A stretch of DNA of 5,218 nucleotides from Pseudomonadota bacterium (GTDB taxonomy: Bacteria; Pseudomonadota; Alphaproteobacteria; Rhizobiales; Kaistiaceae), in the NCBI GenBank assembly GCA_023433185.1, contig JAEZEN010000605.1, forward strand, positions 1 to 5,218, given 5' to 3'. The first letter of the stretch is position 1. The number at the start of each line of letters is the position of its first letter. The position numbers were made by a program, and so were the translations under genes. The notes below the pieces were generated by a model. The model was given only the letters and a program-made list of their open reading frames with translations, searched no databases and had not been told where the DNA came from. Shown piece after piece: positions 1 through 4,245 of this stretch.

Positions 1-165
1 GCGGAGCGCGATGAGCCCGGCCAGCGTCTCGCGCGGCCAGAGCGGGCCGGAGGCGCAGTCGCCGAGATTGACGATCTGGTCGACGCTCCGCCCGGCGAGG
101 TCGTCGAGCACCGCCTCCAGTGCCGGCAGGTTGCCGTGGATGTCGGAAAGGACCGCAAGCCGCAT
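1..165 (-). CDS. Metallophosphoesterase, calcineurin-like (partial, N-terminal 55 codons)
   Basis: Read on the minus strand from the ATG at 165, the protein begins MRLAVLSDIHGNLPALEAVL. It carries two metal-site motifs of the calcineurin-like phosphoesterase fold: D-x-H in SDIHGN (Asp8, His10) and GD in NLGDCASGP (Gly35-Asp36). A short hydrophobic strand precedes each. The run GDCASGPLWPRET matches the bacterial single-domain branch related to YfcE and ApaH-like phosphatases. Members are cytoplasmic metal-dependent phosphodiesterases or phosphatases, and the substrate cannot be told from this part. The remaining motifs (GNHD and the C-terminal His residues) lie beyond the left edge, so activity cannot be judged. 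No strong Shine-Dalgarno sequence precedes the ATG, but the family motif fixes the start to within a few residues. The gene is divergent from the DUF1127 gene at 423. Confidence 0.9.
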   Translation of the reverse strand, partial: MRLAVLSDIHGNLPALEAVLDDLAGRSVDQIVNLGDCASGPLWPRETLAGLIALR

Positions 166-178
166 GATGGTGGGATAC

Positions 179-263
179 CTGTCGCAGTCTCGGGGCGGGA
201 CCAGCCCCCGGGCAGTTATGCGAAGGGCCGGTTAGTGAAGCGTGTATGGCGGGACTGCGACGG
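179..263. repeat. Inverted repeat with 57-nt loop (arms 181-192 and 250-261)
   Basis: GTCGCAGTC at 181-189 is the exact reverse complement of GACTGCGAC at 253-261. Pairing continues inward through 190-192 with 250-252 (one T/G wobble) and outward through 179-180 with 262-263 (one wobble). A 12-14 bp stem would form around a 57-nt loop, which itself holds the G/C runs 191-195 and 206-210. It lies just upstream of the phosphoesterase start and could shape that mRNA leader. No direct repeats or other mobile-element signs flank it. Confidence 0.45.
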
Positions 264-368
264 CGGGGCAAGCAGCGCGCCCCCCGCATCCGCATGCCAC
301 ACCTGCCCTTGCCATGCCGCTCACGCGGGGCCATGCGCCCAGGCCATGGCAGCCCTGACGTCTTGTCG

Positions 369-385
369 ATTGTGCGGCGCACAAT
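369..385. promoter_or_regulatory. Perfect 17-bp palindrome, candidate operator
   Basis: ATTGTGCG-G-CGCACAAT is two perfect 8-bp half-sites around one central base. It lies 37 bp before the DUF1127 ATG at 423. A possible promoter overlaps it: TTGTGC at 370-375 as -35 and GACATT at 393-398 as -10, with 17 bp between, though the -10 match is poor. A dimeric repressor bound here would block RNA polymerase. The dyad is visible; the promoter assignment and the binding protein are inference. TGC/GCA-containing dyads of this kind occur for several alphaproteobacterial repressors, so no regulator can be named. Confidence 0.5.
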
Positions 386-410
386 GAAACCCGACATTGG
401 AACAGTCCAC

Positions 411-416
411 AAGGAG
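411..416 (+). promoter_or_regulatory. Ribosome binding site of the first DUF1127 gene
   Basis: AAGGAG lies 6 nt before the ATG at 423. It is the best Shine-Dalgarno match in this region and selects 423 over the in-frame ATG at 246. Confidence 0.75.
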
Positions 417-422
417 ACTGCC

Positions 423-578
423 ATGTTCAATCTGCTCAGCCGCTATCGCCGCGAACGCGCCGGGCGCGAACTCTTCGCCCGGGCCCGGCTCGAATCCGAC
501 CCGCTGTCGCACCCGGAACTGCGGAACCTGAGCCCGCGCGACCTCGCCGACATCGCCTACCGCGTTGGACGGAGCTGA
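423..578 (+). CDS. DUF1127 small Arg-rich protein (first copy), 51 aa
   Basis: A 51-residue protein that begins MFNLLSRYRRERAGRELFAR and ends in RDLADIAYRVGRS. The basic N-terminal helix and the C-terminal LxxLxxRDLADI segment are the hallmarks of DUF1127 (YjiS-like) proteins, which are abundant in alphaproteobacteria and usually 45-70 residues long. At least one studied member, CcaF1 of Rhodobacter sphaeroides, is an RNA-binding protein that affects RNA turnover, and others in Agrobacterium affect metabolism. An RNA-related role here is inference from the family. The start is supported by AAGGAG 6 nt upstream. The protein aligns without gaps with the second copy at 1850-2032 (20 of 44 identical, including DPLxHPxLR). 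A 17-bp palindrome lies just upstream. The gene converges with lysR. Confidence 0.85.
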   Translation: MFNLLSRYRRERAGRELFARARLESDPLSHPELRNLSPRDLADIAYRVGRS

Positions 579-581
579 CCG

Positions 582-597
582 CGCCGCCTATGCGGCG
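582..597 (+). terminator. Possible terminator hairpin after the first DUF1127 gene
   Basis: CGCCGC (582-587), loop CTAT, GCGGCG (592-597) make a 6-bp all-GC stem 3 nt after the TGA. No T-run follows, so termination would be weak or factor-dependent. Confidence 0.3.
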
Positions 598-810
598 GGA
601 ATTGCGGAAAAATAGCCTGGCGGGACGGAGTCGGGGACCAGAACCCGGAGCCCCGTACCAGCGATGCGGTCAGAGTCCGTGTGTGATGCGTTCGCGCACG
701 ATCGGCCCGGCCGCGGGTTGCGGCATCGGGCTGGTTCGGACCGCGGAACGGATCATCTCCGCCGCCGCGTTGTCGCCGTCCTCGGGTCCGGCGGGCAAGA
801 ACCTTGTCGC

Positions 811-853
811 GAAACCCGAGTGTTTCCCGGTCGGCGTCTCCGGACGACCCCGG
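811..853 (-). terminator. Tandem hairpins 3' of lysR
   Basis: Directly beyond the lysR stop, CCGGTCG (827-833) pairs with CGACCCCGG (845-853) with a 2-nt bulge, and GAAAC (811-815) pairs with GTTTC (822-826). Two small stems in a row may end or stabilise the lysR mRNA. There is no U-tract on the minus strand, so this is a weak call. Confidence 0.25.
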
Positions 854-857
854 CAAC

Positions 858-1754
858 CTACCCCCCGAACATCGCCTCGGTCTCGCGCATCTCGTCGCGG
901 ATCCACGTCTTGAAGTCGCGCACCCGGCGCGGCTCGCGGCGGGTCGACGAGGTGACGAGCCAGTAGCCGAGGCCGGTCGCCGCCCTGCCCGGGAAGGGCG
1001 CGACGAGCGTCCCGGCCCGGAGCGCGTCGGCGGCGAGCGTCTGCCAGGCGAGCAGCGCGCCCTGCCCCGCGATCGCGGCGTCGAGGGCGAGGGCGGCGTC
1101 GGTGAAGCTGTGCCCCTCCGGCAGGGCCGCCGCATCGAGCCCCAGCGGGGCGAGCCACATGTCCCAGGTCAGCGTCGAATTGGCGTCCCGCACGATCGGC
1201 ACGCGATAGAGGTCGCGCGGTTCGGCGAGGCGCGGCGCGAGCTGCGGCGCGCAGACCGGGAAGATCTCCTGGGCGAGCAGGAACTCCGTCCGTACCCCGG
1301 GCCAGTTGCCGTCGCCGACGCGGATCGCGAGGTCGATGTCGGAGGCGTCGGGATCGACCATCGCCACCGAGGCGTCGAGCCGCACCGTCACGCCGGGGTG
1401 GCGGCGCGACCAGCGCGTGAGCCGCGGCACCAGCCACTTCGCCGCGAAGACCGGCGCCACCGAGATGGTGAGCACGTCGTCCGGGTGCCGCCGCGCCGAG
1501 GACACCGCCGTGTCGAGCGCCTGGAAGGCGGCGGTGAGCTGCGGCAGCAGCGTTTCGCCGAAGGCGGTGGGCGCGAGGCCGCGGCTCCGCCGCTCGAAGA
1601 CCGGCCGGCCGAGCTGCGCCTCGCACTTGATCACCTGCTGGCTGACGGCGCCGAGGCTGACGCCCAGCTCGCTCGCCGCCGCCGCGAGGCTGCCCAGCCG
1701 TCCCGCGGCCTCGACCGCGCGCAGCCCGTTGAGGCCGACATTTCGGTTCTTCAT
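858..1754 (-). CDS. LysR-type transcriptional regulator, GcvA-like
   Basis: 298 residues, the usual LysR length. Residues 8-67 form the winged helix-turn-helix: GSLAAAASELGVSLGAVSQQ (21-40) is the recognition region, followed by the linker signature QLGRPVFERRSRGLAPT. From about residue 93 the periplasmic-binding-protein-like effector domain follows (VLTISVAPVFAAKWLVPRL; DIDLAIRVGDG; ALDAAIAGQGALL). The last pattern is typical of the GcvA/AmpR-type subgroup of alphaproteobacterial regulators. The effector is unknown. The ATG at 1754 puts the HTH at its usual distance from the N-terminus; no clear Shine-Dalgarno precedes it, and a TATAGA at 1763-1768 (minus strand) is close enough to suggest a very short leader. 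The gene is divergent from the second DUF1127 gene and convergent with the first. By the usual LysR habit it may regulate itself and the divergent gene. Confidence 0.93.
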   Translation of the reverse strand: MKNRNVGLNGLRAVEAAGRLGSLAAAASELGVSLGAVSQQVIKCEAQLGRPVFERRSRGLAPTAFGETLLPQLTAAFQALDTAVSSARRHPDDVLTISVAPVFAAKWLVPRLTRWSRRHPGVTVRLDASVAMVDPDASDIDLAIRVGDGNWPGVRTEFLLAQEIFPVCAPQLAPRLAEPRDLYRVPIVRDANSTLTWDMWLAPLGLDAAALPEGHSFTDAALALDAAIAGQGALLAWQTLAADALRAGTLVAPFPGRAATGLGYWLVTSSTRREPRRVRDFKTWIRDEMRETEAMFGG

Positions 1755-1849
1755 GGAGATTATCTATAGCATTGTCGAGGCAAACTCCATTGTGGCAGCG
1801 CCGACTTGCGGCGAAATCCTCCGGGGAGAACCGAGCCATGGAGGAGAAG
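1755..1849. promoter_or_regulatory. Divergent promoter region between lysR and the second DUF1127 gene
   Basis: This short region is clearly richer in A and T than its surroundings. It contains ATTATCTATAG at 1759-1769, whose minus-strand reading gives -10-like TATAGA and GATAAT. TTGTCGAGGCAAA at 1772-1784 fits the LysR-box form T-N11-A with outer TTG/CAA dyad symmetry. CATTGT occurs twice, at 1770-1775 and 1788-1793, 18 bp apart. Two Shine-Dalgarno-like runs serve the plus-strand gene: GGGGAGA at 1823-1829 for an ATG at 1838, and GGAGGAG at 1840-1846 for the ATG at 1850. The operator assignment is inference. Confidence 0.4.
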
Positions 1850-2032
1850 ATGATCAAGCATCTCTGGAACCGCCGCCGCCGGATCGCCCTCCGCGACCTC
1901 TATGACCACGCCCGGATCGCCTGCGATCCGCTGTGGCATCCGGTGCTGCGGGCGATGAGCGCGGCGGAGCTCTCCGACATCCCGTTCCCCCGCCCGGCGC
2001 CGGGCGCGCCCGGCCCGGGCCGGCGGTCCTGA
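1850..2032 (+). CDS. DUF1127 small Arg-rich protein (second copy), 60 aa
   Basis: From the ATG at 1850 the protein begins MIKHLWNRRRRIALRDLYDH. It aligns without gaps with the first DUF1127 protein, sharing 20 of the first 44 residues, including AR, DPLxHPxLR, and LxDI. The ATG at 1838, four codons upstream, also has a Shine-Dalgarno-like run (GGGGAGA at 1823-1829). I prefer 1850 because it matches the paralogue's N-terminus and has GGAGG five bases upstream. After the DUF1127 core the protein has a Pro/Gly/Arg tail of about 16 residues, encoded by two tandem GC palindromes and absent from the first copy. Inferred role: a small basic, possibly RNA-binding, protein under control of the divergent LysR regulator. 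The function is not established. Confidence 0.82.
   Translation: MIKHLWNRRRRIALRDLYDHARIACDPLWHPVLRAMSAAELSDIPFPRPAPGAPGPGRRS
1991..2023. repeat. Two adjacent perfect GC palindromes inside the 3' end of the second DUF1127 gene
   Basis: CGCCCGGCGCCGGGCG (1991-2006, 16 bp) and CCGGCCCGGGCCGG (2010-2023, 14 bp) are each perfectly self-complementary and separated by 3 bp. They encode the Pro/Gly-rich tail. The RNA could form stable GC structure just before the stop codon and so mark or protect the 3' end. A small stem TGACA-cccgc-TGTCA (2030-2044), which includes the stop codon, follows at once. Confidence 0.7.
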
Positions 2033-2086
2033 CACCCGCTGTCATCCGGCACTTCTACGCAGGATGCCGCAAGCCGGCGGCGCCGC

Positions 2087-2092
2087 TATGAT
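2087..2092 (+). promoter_or_regulatory. Possible -10 element for the DUF72 gene
   Basis: TATGAT differs from TATAAT at one position and lies 31 bp before the ATG at 2124, giving a leader of about 25 nt. I find no matching -35 hexamer 16-18 bp upstream, so the call is weak. The 91-bp gap from the preceding stop codon would also allow read-through from the DUF1127 gene. Confidence 0.25.
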
Positions 2093-2123
2093 CGCGCCTT
2101 CGGTCGGAGTGAAGGGTGGCATC

Positions 2124-2906
2124 ATGATCCGGGTCGGCATCGGCGGTTGGAACTACGAGCCGTGGAAGGGGACCTTCTACCCCAAGGGGCTCAAGGCGGC
2201 GGACGAACTGCGCTATGCCGGCGAGCACCTGACCACGATAGAGATCAACGGCACCTTCTACCGCACGCAGTCCGAGGCCTCCTTCGCCAGGTGGCGCGAC
2301 GAGACGCCGGACGACTTCGTCTTCTCGGTCAAGGGCCACCGTGCGGTGGTCAACAAGAAGGTCCTCGCCGAGGCCGGCGAGGCGATCGCGTGGTTCTATG
2401 CCAGCGGCATCCTGGCGCTCGGCGACAAGCTCGGCCCGGTGCTCTGGCAGTTCGCCCCGCACAAGAAGTTCGATGCCGACTTCGCCGCCTTCCTCGACCT
2501 CCTGCCGCGCGAGAAGGCGGGGCGGGAACTGCGCCACGTCGTCGAGGTGCGGAGCAAGACGTTCCTCGTGCCGGAGTTCGTCGACCTCGCCCGGGAGCAC
2601 GGGGTGGCCGTGGTCTATGCCGATTCCGACGACTACCCGGCGATCGCCGACGTTACCGCGCCCTTCGTCTATCTCCGTCTCCAGCGGACCGCCGAGGAGA
2701 TCGAGACGGGCTATTCCGACGCCGACCTCGACCGCTGGGCGGAACGCACCCGGACATTCGCCGCCGGCGGCACGCCGGCCGACCTCGCCTGCCACCATCC
2801 GCAGGCGGCTGCGCCGCAGCCCCGGGACGTCTATGCCTACATGATCGCCGGCGCCAAGGTCCGCGCGCCGGCCGCCGCCATGGCCCTGATCGAGCGCGTC
2901 GGGTAG
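2124..2906 (+). CDS. DUF72 (YecE-like) TIM-barrel protein
   Basis: 260 residues beginning MIRVGIGGWNYEPWKGTFYP, the diagnostic first strand of DUF72. Further family blocks follow in order: EINGTFY (40-46), TPDDFVFSVKG (61-71), GPVLWQF (104-110), HVVEVR (138-143), VVYADSDDYP (163-172) and VYLRLQ (182-187). The closing segment YAYMIAGAKVRAPAAA is near residues 237-252. The length is normal for the family. Solved structures of DUF72 proteins are TIM barrels, but the reaction is unknown. The protein is soluble and probably cytoplasmic. The start at 2124 is chosen because the family begins here and AAGGGTGG lies just upstream; an in-frame ATG at 2064 would add 20 unrelated residues. One oddity: the usual E-x-R-H motif reads EVRS, with Ser144 where His is expected. 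Confidence 0.93.
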   Translation: MIRVGIGGWNYEPWKGTFYPKGLKAADELRYAGEHLTTIEINGTFYRTQSEASFARWRDETPDDFVFSVKGHRAVVNKKVLAEAGEAIAWFYASGILALGDKLGPVLWQFAPHKKFDADFAAFLDLLPREKAGRELRHVVEVRSKTFLVPEFVDLAREHGVAVVYADSDDYPAIADVTAPFVYLRLQRTAEEIETGYSDADLDRWAERTRTFAAGGTPADLACHHPQAAAPQPRDVYAYMIAGAKVRAPAAAMALIERVG

Positions 2907-3101
2907 CCGGCCCGGCGCCATCACGGCGGTTATCCGGGTGATTCCAAGCGTGACCTCGGGGCCGCATTGGCGCCTCATTCCCCCCGAAGAACGGCCGGGT
3001 CGTTTCGTCGTCGTGACGGCGGCACGGCACTTGGGGCCGGGGGGACGCATCTCTCCTTGCTTTTTCGGGAGTGCGGTTCTCACGGACGGGAATAGAAAAG
3101 A
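2907..3101. other. Intergenic region between the DUF72 gene and rlpA
   Basis: About 195 bp with no credible gene. Right after the DUF72 stop, ATCAC (2920-2924) and GTGAT (2938-2942) flank CGG-ttat-CCG, an imperfect hairpin. A C-run at 2980-2987 could pair with TCGGGG at 2956-2961 or with GGGGGGA at 3039-3045, but not both. A GC hairpin followed by a T-rich stretch ends at 3065. The rlpA promoter must lie here unless the gene is read through from upstream; no convincing -35/-10 pair was found. Confidence 0.45.
3039..3065 (+). terminator. Possible intrinsic terminator after the DUF72 gene
   Basis: GGGGGGA (3039-3045) can pair with TCTCCTT (3052-3058), using three G-U wobbles, around a 6-nt loop. 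The sequence TTGCTTTTT (3057-3065) then supplies a U-rich tail, which is rare in this GC-rich window. The wobbles and the 130-nt distance from the stop codon keep confidence low. Confidence 0.28.
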
Positions 3102-3503
3102 GTGGGGTTCTTGAAGACGCGCCGAAGCGCGCTTGGAATGGCCGCCCTCGCAGTTGTGGCGATGGCCGGTTTGTCGATCGAGGCGAATGCCGCAAGTCAG
3201 TGCGGCAAGGCTTCGTGGTACAGCATGGGTACCAAGACCGCGAACGGCGAGAGAATGAACGCCTCCGCCATGGCCGCGGCGCACCGGAGCCTCCCCTTCG
3301 GGACGCGGGTCAAGGTGGAGAATCTCTCGAACGGCAAGTCGGTGGTCGTGCGCATCAACGATCGCGGGCCGTTCATCGGCGGTCGGGTGATCGATCTCAC
3401 CCGCGGTGCGGCCGAGCAGATCGGCATGGTCAAGTCCGGCGTCGCCCGGGTGAAGGTCACGGTCGTCGGCGGCAGCGCCAAGCTCTCGTCGAACTGTACG
3501 TGA
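3102..3503 (+). CDS. RlpA-like exported double-psi beta-barrel protein
   Basis: 133 residues from the GTG at 3102. A signal peptide (KTRR, then a hydrophobic stretch, cleavage likely after ANA at residue 30) is followed by the RlpA core: CGKASWY (34-40), TANGE (46-50), [11 protein letters not shown] (58-68), RINDRGPF (84-91) and [11 protein letters not shown] (94-104). RlpA proteins act on peptidoglycan in the periplasm; the Pseudomonas enzyme is a lytic transglycosylase cutting glycan strands that lack stem peptides. The acidic, His and Asp positions expected for that activity are present (Glu50, His61, Asp87). There is no SPOR domain and no lipobox, so it is a small soluble exported member rather than a lipoprotein. 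Cys34 and Cys132 bracket the domain and may form a disulfide. A TTG at 3111, with AAAGAG 8 nt upstream, is a serious alternative start and gives a neat MKTRRS n-region. It converges with the DUF922 gene. Confidence 0.9.
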   Translation: MGFLKTRRSALGMAALAVVAMAGLSIEANAASQCGKASWYSMGTKTANGERMNASAMAAAHRSLPFGTRVKVENLSNGKSVVVRINDRGPFIGGRVIDLTRGAAEQIGMVKSGVARVKVTVVGGSAKLSSNCT

Positions 3504-3553
3504 TGCGCGAGTTCATGCTCGGCGAGTGACTTCGGGGCGCGACCGAGCGCAAG

Positions 3554-3592
3554 CGTCCCGGGTGACGCGGTTCTACCGCGATGCCCGGGACG
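3554..3592. terminator. Strong hairpin between convergent rlpA and DUF922 genes
   Basis: CGTCCCGGG (3554-3562) pairs with CCCGGGACG (3584-3592), and CGCGG (3566-3570) pairs with CCGCG (3576-3580). The 3-nt steps between them can form two G-U pairs and one A-A mismatch. The result is an almost continuous 17-bp stem with a 5-nt loop. The minus-strand arm is the last codons of the DUF922 gene, and its TAG stop sits in the loop. On the plus strand the hairpin starts about 50 nt after the rlpA stop. No T-run flanks either side, so it would act as a transcript-end block or as RNA protection rather than a classical intrinsic terminator. Confidence 0.55.
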
Positions 3593-4190
3593 AGTTCCCG
3601 GCCATCTTGAACAGCGACAGCCCGGCGACCTTGCCGTATTCGGAGCGGTCGAAGGCCCGCTGGCGGCCCTCGCAGGCCCGCTTCTCGACCTCGAGCAGCC
3701 TTCGCACCGCGGCATCGAGCGCCCCGCAGCTCGCGGCGGAAAGCCGCTCCGCCTTGGCCACGAAGGCGTTGCCGCACTGGACGTAGATGCGGCGGTGGCC
3801 TTCCTCGTGCTGCCGGGCGAAGGCGACGAAGCTGTTCCACGCCGTGCGCGTCCCGCCATCCAGCGCGCTGCGGGCGCGCGGTATCGTCACGGCGAAATTG
3901 ATGTTGAGCGTCACCCTGGTGGGACGGCACGTCCCGCCACTCTGCTTGCTCGCGACGTTGAGCGAATAGCTCGGCCGGATGTTGGCGACCGCGTCGCCGT
4001 TCGAGCCGCGGAACGGATTGGATCGCATGTAGCCGACCAGCGTCCGCGCCGAGGTTCCTCCGACGGTGTAGTACTGGGTCCGCGTCGACGTCTTGACCTC
4101 GGCGGCGGCAGCGAGGTGGAGGCCGACGGCGATGCCGGTTGCAAGGGTCGTCCGGCCCGCCCAACGCACGATGCCCGTTCTTGTCGGCAT
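3573..4190 (-). CDS. Exported DUF922 protein, putative zinc-dependent protease
   Basis: 205 residues. The N-terminus (MPTRTGIVRWAGRTT, then a hydrophobic stretch ending LHLAAAA) is a Sec signal peptide, with cleavage near residue 30. The mature part starts with the DUF922 pattern (YYTVGGTSARTLVGYMRSNP; a later NIRPSYSL block) and has HEEGH at 128-132, a zincin-type HExxH motif with Glu129 as the presumed base. This family is described as predicted secreted Zn-dependent proteases; activity is inferred from the motif. Four cysteines (88, 139, 155, 173) could form disulfides in the periplasm. A clear third metal ligand is not seen: the C-terminal FDRSEYGKVAG has Tyr/Gly where I would expect a His-Gly pair. 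GGGGGA just upstream of the ATG supports the start. The gene lies 55 bp after modC on the same strand with no clear promoter between them. Confidence 0.85.
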   Translation of the reverse strand: MPTRTGIVRWAGRTTLATGIAVGLHLAAAAEVKTSTRTQYYTVGGTSARTLVGYMRSNPFRGSNGDAVANIRPSYSLNVASKQSGGTCRPTRVTLNINFAVTIPRARSALDGGTRTAWNSFVAFARQHEEGHRRIYVQCGNAFVAKAERLSAASCGALDAAVRRLLEVEKRACEGRQRAFDRSEYGKVAGLSLFKMAGNSSRASR

Positions 4191-4245
4191 GTGATCCCCC
4201 GTCGCTGCACGGCCAGTCTATCCTCAATTCCGCCGATGGAAACCC

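Larger units (their letters stand above)
166..422. other. Divergent intergenic region, 257 bp
   Basis: This stretch separates the minus-strand phosphoesterase from the plus-strand DUF1127 gene and must hold their promoters or 5' leaders. I see no believable gene in it. It contains an inverted repeat (179-192 with 250-263), a smaller nested inverted repeat (TGCCATG at 310-316 with CATGGCA at 345-351, enclosing CCGC-tcac-GCGG) and a perfect palindrome (369-385). The DUF1127 frame is open upstream to an ATG at 246, but that extension is Arg/Pro/His-rich shadow sequence and the good ribosome site is at 411. Confidence 0.6.
579..857. other. Convergent intergenic region, 279 bp, no convincing gene
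   Basis: This gap lies between the stop of the first DUF1127 gene and the stop of lysR. It holds short GC-rich hairpins (582-597; CGGGG at 632-636 with CCCCG at 651-655; 811-853) and no T-tract that would make any of them a classical terminator. A minus-strand reading frame at 670-798 (TTG start, 42 codons) is too weak to call as a gene. The region is probably 3' untranslated sequence of both neighbours. Confidence 0.5.

Noticed and set aside
246..422. N-terminal extension of the first DUF1127 protein to an ATG at 246
   Set aside because: It would add 59 Arg/Pro/His-rich residues unlike the family and run through the palindrome. AAGGAG selects the ATG at 423.
730..745. tRNA T-arm-like GGTTCGGACC
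   Set aside because: The loop does not fit the T-loop pattern, and no anticodon arm or acceptor stem surrounds it.
804..1769. 321-codon plus-strand open frame opposite lysR
   Set aside because: It mirrors the lysR codons, is rich in Arg, Gly, Ala and Glu with no family motif, and lysR is certain on the other strand.
670..1857. 395-codon minus-strand open frame overlapping lysR in another frame
   Set aside because: It is mostly Arg/Ala/Gly low-complexity sequence expected from a shifted frame in GC-rich DNA. Only its last 42 codons fall outside lysR and are treated separately.
2055..3284. 409-codon minus-strand open frame opposite the DUF72 gene and across the intergenic region
   Set aside because: No recognisable domain. 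The plus-strand DUF72 and RlpA families are unambiguous, and long stop-free antisense frames are normal at this GC content.
3102..3503. Reading Cys34 of RlpA as a lipoprotein cysteine
   Set aside because: The preceding residues are A-S-Q, not a lipobox, and a signal peptidase I site (ANA) fits better.
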